DNA of 64,000 bases, from contig JAPPUL010000084.1 in NCBI GenBank assembly GCA_026874595.1, positions 545,001-609,000 of the forward strand. Direction: 5' to 3'. The DNA comes from Sipunculus nudus (taxonomy: Eukaryota; Annelida; Sipuncula; Golfingiida; Sipunculidae). The position numbers and the translations under genes were made by a program. The notes below the pieces were generated by a model that worked only from the letters and a program-made list of their open reading frames with translations, was not told the DNA's origin and did no database searches. Positions 54,426 through 63,595 of this stretch are shown piece after piece; the first letter of the stretch is position 1; the number at the start of each line of letters is the position of its first letter.

Positions 54426-56324
54426 ATGGCAAAAATGTACCCCCAAACCCTTCCCAAATCATACGATATTTCATATGCAGAACAAACATTATTTCAAGCT
54501 ATGAAAATGCAATTAAACAATAGTTTTAATGTTTATCACTCTTTTCATTGGTCTGAAGCTCGTAACACCTCAAGAGAAATTGACTTTCTCATTTTGCATC
54601 CTGATAAAGGGTTTTTAGTTTTAGAAGTAAAAGGTGGATTAATCTCAATTCACAATGACCAATGGTTTTCGGAAAATAAAAATGGAGTACATAAAATAAA
54701 TGACCCCTTCAATCAGGCAAGACGCAATATGTTCCTTTTACTAGACTTTTTTGAAAAACGTACAGATTCTAGCTTTCCTGGAATTGCCTCATATGGAGTT
54801 TGTTTTCCCGATTCTAAATATGTACCAGATTACATGCATCCTGCAATGACTCAAGAAAATATACTTTTTAATCATCATTTAGATGAGATAGAAGATTGGA
54901 TTAATAGACTTTACGAAAATACCTATTCTAAAGGCAACAAGTCCATGAATCCTAAAATCATGCAAGAGTTTCATAATATGCTAAAACCTTCACTGCAAAT
55001 CCCTCTTTCAATTCGTTCAGCGCTGCGCCAACAGCAAAAAGAATTAAAACAAATCGATTTCTTTCAAGATTCTCTTTTAGACATCTTTGAGGATAAAAAT
55101 AGAGTTGCAATTCAAGGGTCAGCCGGAACAGGCAAAACATGGATTGCTATGAAAAAAGTAAAGAAACTAATTGAACAGGGAAAGAACTGTCTCTTTTTAT
55201 GTTACAATAGCTTGTTAAGCCAATACCTAAAAAACTTAGCCACGAAGGATATTGAAAAGATTGAAGGTGAAAAAGGACAACTTGATATTTATACTTTTCA
55301 TGCATTCTCAAATCATATTTTTGAAGATTATATAGAGTCTATTATTAGCCAAAATGATAAGCAGAAAAATTTATTCTTTGAATTAATAAAAAAACTCTTT
55401 CCTAACAATGATATAAATTCAGTAAACGGTTTTATTAGAGTTCTTTCTTCTAATCCAGATTTTAAAGATAATGTTGTGAGAAGGGTTTTACAGGAGGGAA
55501 AAGATTTGGATATTAGGATTATTAATCTCCTTGATGCTTTATTAACTGAAAGTACTGGATATGAAAGTACTGGATATGAAGAAGGATATTTTAATTTTAA
55601 TGTTCCGATGGCTTTGTTAACGCTTCTTGAAGATAATTCATATTTGGTTGAAAAGTATGATGCTATAATAATTGATGAGGGACAGGATTTTAAAAAAACT
55701 TGGTGTGATTGCCTTGCACATTTTTTAGAGAATAAACGAAAACGGATTGTATATATATTTTATGACGATAACCAAAATATTTTCATGAAGAGAAAGCACC
55801 TGCCAATTATAGATTTAATTTCAAAATATAATGTAAATCCCTATCTTTATAAGCTTCGAAAAAATATCAGGAATACAAAAAGTATTTATGATTATGCCTC
55901 TGCAAAAACAGACCTTGGCAAAACCGCTAATGCCTTAAATGTTGAAGGGATAAAGCCTTATGTTTTTAAGGTAGAATCAGCAATTGGGGTTAGGAAAGAG
56001 GTTGGAAAGATTGTTACAGACTTAATAAATGGACATCAAATTGAAAATGGTGATATTGTTGTACTTACAGATTGCTCAATCTCAAAATCTGTTTTCAAAG
56101 AAAATAAAGAAATTGGTAACTTTAGGCTTATTGAAAAAGGGAAAGGGACATCGAGAAATTTCATTCGCTTATATTCTATTCGTAGGTTTAAGGGGCTTGA
56201 ATCTGATATAATTATACTTGTTTTGCATGCATCTGATATGGAATTAGAAAATCGGAATGAACTTTTGTATGTTGGTTATACGCGAGCGAAATTTTTGCTT
56301 TACGTAGTTGAACTGGATTTTTAA
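54426..56324 (+). CDS. NERD-domain UvrD-like helicase
   Basis: 632 residues. An N-terminal NERD nuclease-related domain (about residues 15-130) carries REIDFLILHPDKGFLVLEVKGG, matching the D-x(n)-E-V-K metal-site pattern. The superfamily-1 helicase core has Walker A GSAGTGKTWIAMKK, motif II IIIDEGQDF, YDDNQNIF and the C-terminal RRFKGLESDIIILVL and LLYVGYTRAKFLLYV motifs. Such proteins occur in accessory and defence loci. A 15-bp in-frame duplication encodes ESTGYESTGY. It is followed by a HARE-HTH/GIY-YIG gene and sits in a block whose base skew differs from its flanks. Confidence 0.88.
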   Translation: MAKMYPQTLPKSYDISYAEQTLFQAMKMQLNNSFNVYHSFHWSEARNTSREIDFLILHPDKGFLVLEVKGGLISIHNDQWFSENKNGVHKINDPFNQARRNMFLLLDFFEKRTDSSFPGIASYGVCFPDSKYVPDYMHPAMTQENILFNHHLDEIEDWINRLYENTYSKGNKSMNPKIMQEFHNMLKPSLQIPLSIRSALRQQQKELKQIDFFQDSLLDIFEDKNRVAIQGSAGTGKTWIAMKKVKKLIEQGKNCLFLCYNSLLSQYLKNLATKDIEKIEGEKGQLDIYTFHAFSNHIFEDYIESIISQNDKQKNLFFELIKKLFPNNDINSVNGFIRVLSSNPDFKDNVVRRVLQEGKDLDIRIINLLDALLTESTGYESTGYEEGYFNFNVPMALLTLLEDNSYLVEKYDAIIIDEGQDFKKTWCDCLAHFLENKRKRIVYIFYDDNQNIFMKRKHLPIIDLISKYNVNPYLYKLRKNIRNTKSIYDYASAKTDLGKTANALNVEGIKPYVFKVESAIGVRKEVGKIVTDLINGHQIENGDIVVLTDCSISKSVFKENKEIGNFRLIEKGKGTSRNFIRLYSIRRFKGLESDIIILVLHASDMELENRNELLYVGYTRAKFLLYVVELDF

Positions 56325-56407
56325 TTTTATCAAGTCCATACTATATTAAGTTCAATGCCCTTTGCAAGCTACCATATCAACAAGATTTAATAAGAGGAGA
56401 ATCTATT

Positions 56408-57178
56408 ATGGCAAAAGATCATCTATCTTGGGACGAGGCTATAACAAAAGTTCTTAAAGATGCTAAAAAGCCTCTTTACTATGGAGACATTACAGAACTT
56501 ATAATAAAAGAAGGCTTACGTAAGAAGGTTGGCGCTACTCCTGCTAATACTGTGGTTTCACAAATTACTACCTCAATTAAACGTGATAAAAAGTCCCCGT
56601 ACATAAGGTTTAGTAAAGGTGTATATGGCTTAAAAGAATTTAACTATACTGTCATAGACGATAGTGAATCGGAAAAAGATGATTCACATGAGATAATCAC
56701 CTCTTTTAGTATGTTTTGGAAAAGAGATAACATTGATTGGGACTCAACAAAAATGCTAGGAATAGAAAGACAGGGCTCCGATCCTATTAACTTTTATAAT
56801 CAAGTTGGAGTATACCTTCTTTACGATAGGAGAGAACTTATTTACGTTGGCCGTAGTGATGAGAGTATTGGAAGTAGGCTAAAATATCACACTAAAGACA
56901 GACTCTCAGGAAGGTGGGATAGGTTTTCTTGGTTTGGACTTTTACCTATTTCTGAAGATGGGAAACTAGGTAAACTTCCATCGGGCTATAAGACAGAAAA
57001 GTTAATTAGTGTACTTGAGGCTATTCTAATTGAGGCAGTTGAACCTCGTCAAAACAGAAAGGGAGCTGATGGCTTAAGTGAAGCTGAATATATACAGGTA
57101 ATTGATCCTAAACTCGAAAAGCAAAGAGCTAAAGCACTTGTTGACAAGCACTTTAATTCAGATATTATAGTATATTAA
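56408..57178 (+). CDS. HARE-HTH domain plus GIY-YIG nuclease
   Basis: 256 residues. Residues ~4-78 form a HARE-HTH domain (LSWDEAITKVLKDAKKPLYY-GDIT..., IKRDKKSPYIRFSKGVYGL), a winged-helix module found in restriction and DNA-modification proteins. The C-terminal half is a GIY-YIG-type nuclease (VGVYLLYDRRELIYVGRS, SRLKYHT, WFGLLPI, LEAILIEAVEPRQNRKGADG), with GVY and YVG for the GIY-YIG pair and Glu in the LEAILIE helix. AAGAGGAGA precedes the ATG. With the NERD helicase upstream it forms a probable two-gene DNA-targeting (defence) unit. Confidence 0.82.
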   Translation: MAKDHLSWDEAITKVLKDAKKPLYYGDITELIIKEGLRKKVGATPANTVVSQITTSIKRDKKSPYIRFSKGVYGLKEFNYTVIDDSESEKDDSHEIITSFSMFWKRDNIDWDSTKMLGIERQGSDPINFYNQVGVYLLYDRRELIYVGRSDESIGSRLKYHTKDRLSGRWDRFSWFGLLPISEDGKLGKLPSGYKTEKLISVLEAILIEAVEPRQNRKGADGLSEAEYIQVIDPKLEKQRAKALVDKHFNSDIIVY

Positions 57179-57267
57179 TTATAAAAACTGTTTTTGAACT
57201 AATAAGTTATTAGTTGAAGAGCCCCAACAAGTTTAAACTATATAGCTTTATTTACTATAATAGATTT

Positions 57268-60200
57268 ATGAAACTTATATCTTACACTATAAAACATCCT
57301 ATAACAATATCTATGATAGCCTTAATAGTTATTGTAGTAGGGCTTGTAAGCTATCTTAGCTTACAAATAGATTTAATGCCGGATATATCCTTCCCTATAA
57401 TAACAATCCAAACAGACTATGAAGGGGCAACGCCTAACGAAATTGAGACTTTAATAACAAAAAGAATAGAAGAGACTGTATCCGGCATCGAAAACATAGA
57501 CAGACTAAGCTCCTACTCCTACGAAGGCAGGTCTTTAGTTAGAATATATTTCAAATGGGGCCTTGACTTAGATGAAGTTGCAAGCGACATACGAGATCGT
57601 TTGTCTCGAGTTAGATCTAGATTGCCTGAAGATGCAAACGATCCTATACTACTTAAATTTGACATAAACGCAATACCAATAATGTGGATAGGGGTTCAGG
57701 GGGATTTAAGTTATAAAGATTTAAAACATTACACAGAGAAAAATATAAAAAACAGTTTTGAGAGGATAAAAGGAGTTGCACAGGCACAAGTATCAGGAGG
57801 GCTTGAACGTGAGATACATATAAACCTTAACTATGAGCTTTTACAGACTCAAGATATATCATTTGGACAGGTAATAAAAGCGATTCAAAATGAAAACCAA
57901 GATATAACGATAGGCGAGATAGAAAAGCCGACAAAGCGTTATTTAATAAGGACTCCTGGCAAATTCAAAAGTATAGACGAGATAAAGGAGGTGGTAGTAA
58001 AGCGAGTAAATAATACTAATGTGCTTATAGGGGATATAGGGAATGTATACGACAGTTTTAAAGAGATAAAGACATTTGTTAGAGTAAACGGAGAGAACGC
58101 AGTACTTTTAAGGATAATAAAACAATCGGATGCAAACACGGTACAAACGGCAGCAAATATATTAAAAGAACTTGAGAAACTAAATGAAAGTCCTTCAATA
58201 AAGCAAAGGGGAGTTAGTCTTAAGGTTACACGCGATACATCGGTTTATATAAAAAGGTCAATAAACAATGTGCGTCTTGCATTAATATACGGCGGTTTCA
58301 TAGCTTTAACGGTACTTCTTATCTTCATAAGGAAAGTCCGAGCGACCTTAATAATTGCAATAGCAATGTTTGTCTCAACGATAAGTACCTTTATATTGAT
58401 GAGGAGCTTTGATCTTACTTTAAATATAATGACATTTGGTGGACTTGCACTTGGCATCGGGATGTTGGTAGACAATAGCGTTGTGGTGATTGAAAATATA
58501 GTAAGACATAAAGATATAAGCGCTAAAGAAGCAGGGTATACGGGGACTAAGGAAGTTATAAAGGCCATAACAACCTCAACAGTAACGACTTTGGTAGTAT
58601 TTATGCCTCTGTTTTTTTTAGAAGGAATAAGCGGCATAATGTTTGGTCAACTTGCGCTTATGGTAAGCTTTGCACTACTTGGCTCGCTAATAACCTCTAT
58701 AACACTAATCCCTGCCTACTCAAACTATATACTATATTCTAAAGACACAAAAGATAATTCTTATAATGCAAATATTAATATCCTAAAAACCCTTAATCTT
58801 AAGATGGAAGCTCTTCTTAAGAGGCTTTCAAATGGGTATAGAAAGGCTCTTTATATAATACTTGAGAATAAGATAAAATGTGTATCAGTTTTTGTATTCT
58901 TTCTTTTAGTAGGCTTATTTTTGCTACGTTTTATGGGCTTTAATTTTATGGCTCAGACGGACGAAGGTGAGATTAGGCTAAATGGGGACATGGTAGTTGG
59001 AACGAACATAGAGACAACAAATGCTAGATTTAAGGCTATAGAAAAGCTTTTGAAAGACAATTTTGGCAATGAAATAGATGTAATATATACAAGGATAGGG
59101 CAATCAGGCTGGAGACGACCACAGGAGCATTCTGGATATAGTAATATATACCTAAAGGGCCTTGAGAATAGAAGCAAGAGTTCAAAAGACTTATCACTTG
59201 ACATCTCAAAACTTATAACTAGTAAGATAAAAGATATAAGACTACGTGTAAGGCCCTCAAACTTCTTTTTATTCAGATACATGCGAGGAGCCGAGGATAG
59301 GATAGAATTACAAGTACTTGGCCATGAGACTGAAGCTAATAGTCAACTTGCGGATTTAATAATAAAAGAATTAAAAGATATAGAAGGGATAACCTACTTA
59401 AAAAAGTCGCTTGACAGGAGTGAGCCGCAATATGCCTTGCGAATAGACAGAAGGAAGGCAAAAGAATTTGGAATATCCTTACGGGAGGCGGGGGAGTTTT
59501 TACAAAATGCAACACTTGGGAATGTAGTAAGCTATTATAGTGATGGTGAGGATGAGTATCCAATTAGGGTTAGGATAGCGCCTGAGGAAATAAGAAATAT
59601 TGATGCAATAGAAAATCTTAAATACCCAATAAATGATAAAAAGATACACATGAAAAACCTAATAACAGACATAAGGGAGGAGAAAGCTCCAAGCGTGATA
59701 GAGCGCCTAAACCAGCAAAGGGTCATATATATTCAAGGTGGTATTGGCAATCGCGATACAAATCATATATTAAACGATATAAAAAAAGTAATGGAAAGGG
59801 TAACAATACCAAAAGATACATCCATACATTATGGCGGAGTATTTGAGGAACAAGAAAAGGCACTAACAGAACTTATGCTTGGAATAATTATGGCATTTGC
59901 TCTTGTTTATATGGTAATGGCAGGGCAATTTGAATCATTTAAGGCTCCATTCGTTATAATATTCACAGTACCGTTTTCATTTACCGGAGTCATACTTATG
60001 TTCTTTTTACTAAACTATTCGTTTGATGTACAAAGTTTTATAGGTGCCATAATGTTAACGGGAATAGTCGTTAATAATGCTATTGTTCTAGTTGATTTTA
60101 TAGAGCGTGAAAGAATTAAAGAAGAAAATAAAAGTAAAGACCTAAAAGAAATAATAATATACGCAGGAGAAAAGCGTCTTAGGCCAATATTAATAACCAG

Positions 60201-60378
60201 TTTATCTACTATACTTGCACTAATTCCACTTGCAATTGGCCTTGGAGAGGGTAGCGAAACTCAAATACCTATAGCTCTTACGGTAATTGGAGGACTTAGC
60301 TATTCTATCTTTGTATCCCTTTTGCTAATCCCATGTATTTATTTTATAATATTTAAAAACGTTAAAAATAAAATATAA
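57268..60378 (+). CDS. RND-family efflux pump, HAE1/AcrB-like
   Basis: 1036 residues from ATG 57268; an in-frame TTG at 57214 gives 18 more but the relic copy at 52826 starts exactly where 57268 does. It shows MKLISYTIKHPITISMIALIVIVVG and DLMPDISFPIITIQTDYEGATPNEIE, typical of the N-terminal helix and porter domain. The proton-relay Asp is in GLALGIGMLVDNSVVVIENI; a second half repeats the fold (TGIVVNNAIVLVDFIERER). It exports hydrophobic compounds or lipids with the adaptor at 49197. The base composition matches that of the adaptor. Confidence 0.93.
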   Translation: MKLISYTIKHPITISMIALIVIVVGLVSYLSLQIDLMPDISFPIITIQTDYEGATPNEIETLITKRIEETVSGIENIDRLSSYSYEGRSLVRIYFKWGLDLDEVASDIRDRLSRVRSRLPEDANDPILLKFDINAIPIMWIGVQGDLSYKDLKHYTEKNIKNSFERIKGVAQAQVSGGLEREIHINLNYELLQTQDISFGQVIKAIQNENQDITIGEIEKPTKRYLIRTPGKFKSIDEIKEVVVKRVNNTNVLIGDIGNVYDSFKEIKTFVRVNGENAVLLRIIKQSDANTVQTAANILKELEKLNESPSIKQRGVSLKVTRDTSVYIKRSINNVRLALIYGGFIALTVLLIFIRKVRATLIIAIAMFVSTISTFILMRSFDLTLNIMTFGGLALGIGMLVDNSVVVIENIVRHKDISAKEAGYTGTKEVIKAITTSTVTTLVVFMPLFFLEGISGIMFGQLALMVSFALLGSLITSITLIPAYSNYILYSKDTKDNSYNANINILKTLNLKMEALLKRLSNGYRKALYIILENKIKCVSVFVFFLLVGLFLLRFMGFNFMAQTDEGEIRLNGDMVVGTNIETTNARFKAIEKLLKDNFGNEIDVIYTRIGQSGWRRPQEHSGYSNIYLKGLENRSKSSKDLSLDISKLITSKIKDIRLRVRPSNFFLFRYMRGAEDRIELQVLGHETEANSQLADLIIKELKDIEGITYLKKSLDRSEPQYALRIDRRKAKEFGISLREAGEFLQNATLGNVVSYYSDGEDEYPIRVRIAPEEIRNIDAIENLKYPINDKKIHMKNLITDIREEKAPSVIERLNQQRVIYIQGGIGNRDTNHILNDIKKVMERVTIPKDTSIHYGGVFEEQEKALTELMLGIIMAFALVYMVMAGQFESFKAPFVIIFTVPFSFTGVILMFFLLNYSFDVQSFIGAIMLTGIVVNNAIVLVDFIERERIKEENKSKDLKEIIIYAGEKRLRPILITSLSTILALIPLAIGLGEGSETQIPIALTVIGGLSYSIFVSLLLIPCIYFIIFKNVKNKI

Positions 60379-60418
60379 TTAAGCTTATATTTTATATTGT
60401 CTTAATAAGGATATACTT

Positions 60419-61072
60419 ATGAATAGTGCAGTAGTTCTTTTCTCAGGCGGACAGGATTCAACAGTATGTCTTGCCTTTGCAAAAAAGCAGTTTGATAAAG
60501 TTTATGCTCTTTCTTTTGATTACAAACAAAAACATAATATAGAACTTAAAGCTGCATCGGCAATTGCAAAAGAGCTCAATGTTAAACATGAAATATTACC
60601 TATTGATACCTTGCATGCTCTCGGGGGCAACTCGCTTACTGATATAAATATCAAAGTAGAAAATGAAAACCATAAGGGTAAACAATATCCCAATACATTT
60701 GTCCCCGGGCGTAACTTGATATTTTTAGGCTATGCTTGTGCTTTTGCTTATAAAAAAGATATAAAGAATATTGTTGCCGGTATGAATCAAGTTGATTATA
60801 GCGGCTATCCTGATTGCAGACAAGAAACTATTAACGCTATACAAAAAGCTATATCCCTTGCTATGGACTTTTCTATTAAGATACATACTCCCCTCATGCA
60901 CATGAATAAAAAAGAGATTTGGGCTTTGGCTTATGAACTTAATATCTTATCGCTTGTCAAGGAACACTCTCATTCTTGCTATAATGGGGTTTTAGGGGGC
61001 TGTGGACTTTGTAATGCATGTATTTTACGAAATCAAGGCTTTAAAGAGTTTTTGTCTACAAAGGAGGCTTAA
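60419..61072 (+). CDS. queC: 7-cyano-7-deazaguanine synthase QueC
   Basis: A 217-residue ATP-dependent enzyme of queuosine synthesis. It shows the PP-loop LFSGGQDSTVCL, FVPGRNLIFLGYACAFA, GMNQVDYSGYPDCRQE and the C-terminal zinc site HSCYNG...GCGLCNACILR. It directly precedes ogt. Its last ~250 bp are duplicated downstream together with the start of ogt. Confidence 0.96.
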   Translation: MNSAVVLFSGGQDSTVCLAFAKKQFDKVYALSFDYKQKHNIELKAASAIAKELNVKHEILPIDTLHALGGNSLTDINIKVENENHKGKQYPNTFVPGRNLIFLGYACAFAYKKDIKNIVAGMNQVDYSGYPDCRQETINAIQKAISLAMDFSIKIHTPLMHMNKKEIWALAYELNILSLVKEHSHSCYNGVLGGCGLCNACILRNQGFKEFLSTKEA

Positions 61073-61480
61073 CATTATGACTAAACAACAAAAACATAAT
61101 ATTTTCTACTTAACCTTTAAATCCAAAATAGGAAAACTCTTTATTGCAACTAAGAAACTATTAACGCCATACAAAAAGCTATACTTGCTATGGACTTTTC
61201 TATTAAGATACATACTCCCCTCATGCACATGAATAAAAAAGAGATTTGGGCTTTGGCTTATGAACTTAATATCTTATCGCTTGTCAAAGAACACTCTCAT
61301 TCTTGCTATAATGGGGTTTTAGGGGGCTGTGGACTTTGTAATGCATGTATTTTACGAAATCAAGGCTTTAAAGAGTTTTTGTCTACAAAGGAGGCTTAAC
61401 ATTATGACTAAACAACAAAAACATAATATTTTCTACTCAACCTTCAAATCCGAAATAGGCAAACTCTTTATTGCAACTAA
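60824..61480 (+). repeat. ~330-bp tandem duplication across the queC-ogt junction
   Basis: Unit A (60824-61153) and unit B (61154-61480) are nearly identical; unit B lacks 3 nt (ATATCCCTTGCT versus ATACTTGCT) and differs at a few other bases. Each holds the end of queC, the spacer and the first ~25 codons of ogt. The join is at GCAACTAA|GAAACTATTAAC. Confidence 0.92.
61077..61399 (+). pseudogene. Truncated ogt start and duplicated queC 3' fragment
   Basis: The first ogt ATG (61077) is followed by ~25 proper codons, then runs into duplicated queC sequence and is out of frame. The queC fragment (about 61154-61399) keeps its zinc-site end (GCGLCNACILR) and could in principle be read from ATG 61190 as 69 residues, but it lacks the PP-loop. 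By-products of the tandem duplication. Confidence 0.85.
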
Positions 61481-61928
61481 AGATAAGCTTTATGTTAACT
61501 TTATCACTACCACAGACAATAATGCATATATCGATATATCAAATACTTATAACCTTATTAGAGATGAGACTTTACCTATACTAAAAGAGGCTAGACATGA
61601 GATTATTAATTACCTTAAAGGAGAAGGTTACATTCCTAAAGTAAATATAAAACTAATCTCCTCTTTGACTCCATTTGAAATACAAGTTCTTACTGAAACT
61701 AAACAAATCCCATACGGCAAAACAATAACTTATAAAGAACTTGCTAAAAGCATAAACTCTGAACATAGTTCTCGAGCGGTTGGGAATGCGCTTTCTAAAA
61801 ATCCTATACCTATAATTATACCTTGTCATAGAATTGTACGTTCAACTGGAGAGTATGGTGGCTTTGCTCTTGGGCGTAATATTAAACACTTTTTAATTAA
61901 TCTTGAAAAAGAAGCTACTCTAGAGTAG
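61404..61928 (+). CDS. ogt: Methylated-DNA--protein-cysteine methyltransferase
   Basis: A 174-residue suicide repair protein that removes alkyl groups from O6-alkylguanine. The active-site Cys is in IIPCHRIVRSTGEYGGFA. TPFEIQVLTETKQIPYGKTITYKELA and SSRAVGNALSKNPIP are the DNA-binding helix-turn-helix and Arg-finger segments. The intact copy is the second of two starts created by the duplication; both have AAGGAGG upstream. Its end overlaps the convergent gene by 14 nt. Confidence 0.94.
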   Translation: MTKQQKHNIFYSTFKSEIGKLFIATKDKLYVNFITTTDNNAYIDISNTYNLIRDETLPILKEARHEIINYLKGEGYIPKVNIKLISSLTPFEIQVLTETKQIPYGKTITYKELAKSINSEHSSRAVGNALSKNPIPIIIPCHRIVRSTGEYGGFALGRNIKHFLINLEKEATLE

Positions 61929-62493
61929 GGAGATATACTTTAAACGATAATTCCTTAACCTTTCGACCATCTATATAAATATAAAGTGTATACTCCCCTA
62001 AAGCTAAACTCTCTCCCTTAAATACACCTCGTATATATCCCCCCTTCTGCCCAGACGATACACTCCCCCTTATACTATATTCTTGCCCTCTTAGTCTGTG
62101 TGTTGCACTTTTTGTGTTTATTGCATACGATATTTGTTTGCCCTGCGATAGCTTTGTCCAACTCCCTGAATTCCATATCTGCATAGAATTTAATACTTTT
62201 GGAGTCTTTAGTAAAAACATATAATCGCATTGTATCTCCGGATTAAGCTCTACAGTAACTGCTGATACTAACTTATTCCCTTTGGGCAGCTTTCTTGTCT
62301 TCTCGTATATTATATACGCATACTCATCATATTTACCAAATTCTATTGACTTTACTACTCCTCCTCCCTCTACACCCCCCACTACCCTTCTTTCTCCCCC
62401 CTCCTTTTGCACCCTTTCTCCTTCTCTAGCATAAACTTCTTGTAAAGCCACTAAACAAAATAATATTATAACTAAAACCCAAATTAGCCTCAT
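61915..62493 (-). CDS. Exported protein of unknown function
   Basis: 192 residues: a signal peptide (LIWVLVIILFCLVALQEVYA), a Gly/Glu-rich linker, then a beta-rich domain (LKTPKVLNSMQIWNSGSWTKL, YSIRGSVSSGQKGGYIRGVFKGESLALGEYTLYIYIDGRKVKELSFKVYLP). The second half reads like an Ig-like or two-layer sheet fold. Not recognised. It follows the potassium channel gene by 7 nt and is probably in the same operon. Confidence 0.6.
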   Translation of the reverse strand: MRLIWVLVIILFCLVALQEVYAREGERVQKEGGERRVVGGVEGGGVVKSIEFGKYDEYAYIIYEKTRKLPKGNKLVSAVTVELNPEIQCDYMFLLKTPKVLNSMQIWNSGSWTKLSQGKQISYAINTKSATHRLRGQEYSIRGSVSSGQKGGYIRGVFKGESLALGEYTLYIYIDGRKVKELSFKVYLPTLE

Positions 62494-62500
62494 AATAAAT

Positions 62501-63508
62501 TTATACCCTCTGTAAGTGCTTCTCCTCTTTAAGACGGTTTATATCTTTTAGCTTTCCCAGTACCAAATAGCTTGCCTCTAAACTTAATTCATCTGTCTCC
62601 ATAGGCTTAAAACGCACTCCCTTACCACCCCCTAATACCGCAACCACGAGCAACCCATATCTTTCAAGCTCTATAAGCCTTTTCCCCAAAAGCTCTGATG
62701 TCGGTTTTAATCCAATCTCTTGTAAGGAAAAACCCGAAAGCTTATTTAATAGTGCATAGCTACTTGCGTCTACCCCTTCCCTCTCTAAAAGCAAATCTAC
62801 CATCCGTCCCCCACTTACTATATGCGGTGATAATACTCGATCTGCTCCCGCTTTTAATAACTTCGCATCGTTGCCCACCTCTTCATATCTTGCTAATATA
62901 TATATTTTTGGATTTAAATAACGGCCTGATAATGCTACAAATACGCTATCTGCATCATTACCTACTACTATTACCAACGCTTTTGCCCGCTCTATCCCTG
63001 CTTCAAGCAGCCCCTTGTCTTGAGTTGCATCTATATCTATATAATTCCAGTTCCGACTCTGTAATAGCTCAACTCGTTCCTCCTTCGTTTCTAATACCAC
63101 AAAAGGTAACTTATTCCTAGCAAGCTCCTCACATATATAATCCCCTATCCGTCCATACCCACATACTATATAATGATTTGATAACTTATCTATTCCTCGT
63201 ATCATCTTTACCCTTGCTAAATATTTATTTAATTTCCCCTCCAATATAAGTTCGGCTACTGTTGAGGCTATATAATACGTTACTATGACTCCAGACACTA
63301 TTAAGAATATCGTGAATAGCCTCTCAGATTCTGATAACGTATGTACCTCTGAATATCCTATCGTCGCTAATGTTATAAGCGTGAAGTATAATGAGTCAAG
63401 TACTGTCCACTTCCCTTCTTCTATCGATAAAAAACCTACCGTCCCTACCAAAAATAAGCCTAGCATTAAGATTAACAAAGAAATCCCTTTCTTTACCAAC
63501 GGTATCAA
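62501..63508 (-). CDS. Potassium channel with TrkA-N (RCK) domain
   Basis: 335 residues. Two membrane helices (ISLLILMLGLFLVGTVGFLS; FTIFLIVSGVIVTYYIASTV) flank the pore loop with selectivity filter TLATIGYS. A cytoplasmic RCK domain follows (HYIVCGYGRIGDYICEELARN), then IDATQDKGLLEAGIERAKALVIV, and a TrkA-C domain (QEIGLKPTSELLGKRLIEL). This is the Kch/MthK architecture: a ligand-gated K+ channel in the inner membrane. Confidence 0.9.
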   Translation of the reverse strand: MIPLVKKGISLLILMLGLFLVGTVGFLSIEEGKWTVLDSLYFTLITLATIGYSEVHTLSESERLFTIFLIVSGVIVTYYIASTVAELILEGKLNKYLARVKMIRGIDKLSNHYIVCGYGRIGDYICEELARNKLPFVVLETKEERVELLQSRNWNYIDIDATQDKGLLEAGIERAKALVIVVGNDADSVFVALSGRYLNPKIYILARYEEVGNDAKLLKAGADRVLSPHIVSGGRMVDLLLEREGVDASSYALLNKLSGFSLQEIGLKPTSELLGKRLIELERYGLLVVAVLGGGKGVRFKPMETDELSLEASYLVLGKLKDINRLKEEKHLQRV

Positions 63509-63595
63509 GCTTATTTTATCTCCTAATTTATATAGTTTTTACCTGTTGCTTCCTTAATACATTATTTTTTTATCTAATACTATTATCTCTTTTAC

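Noticed and set aside
61002-61232. 76-residue ORF after queC
   Set aside because: It is a read-through of the queC end in another frame joined to the truncated ogt start and duplicated queC sequence, a product of the duplication.
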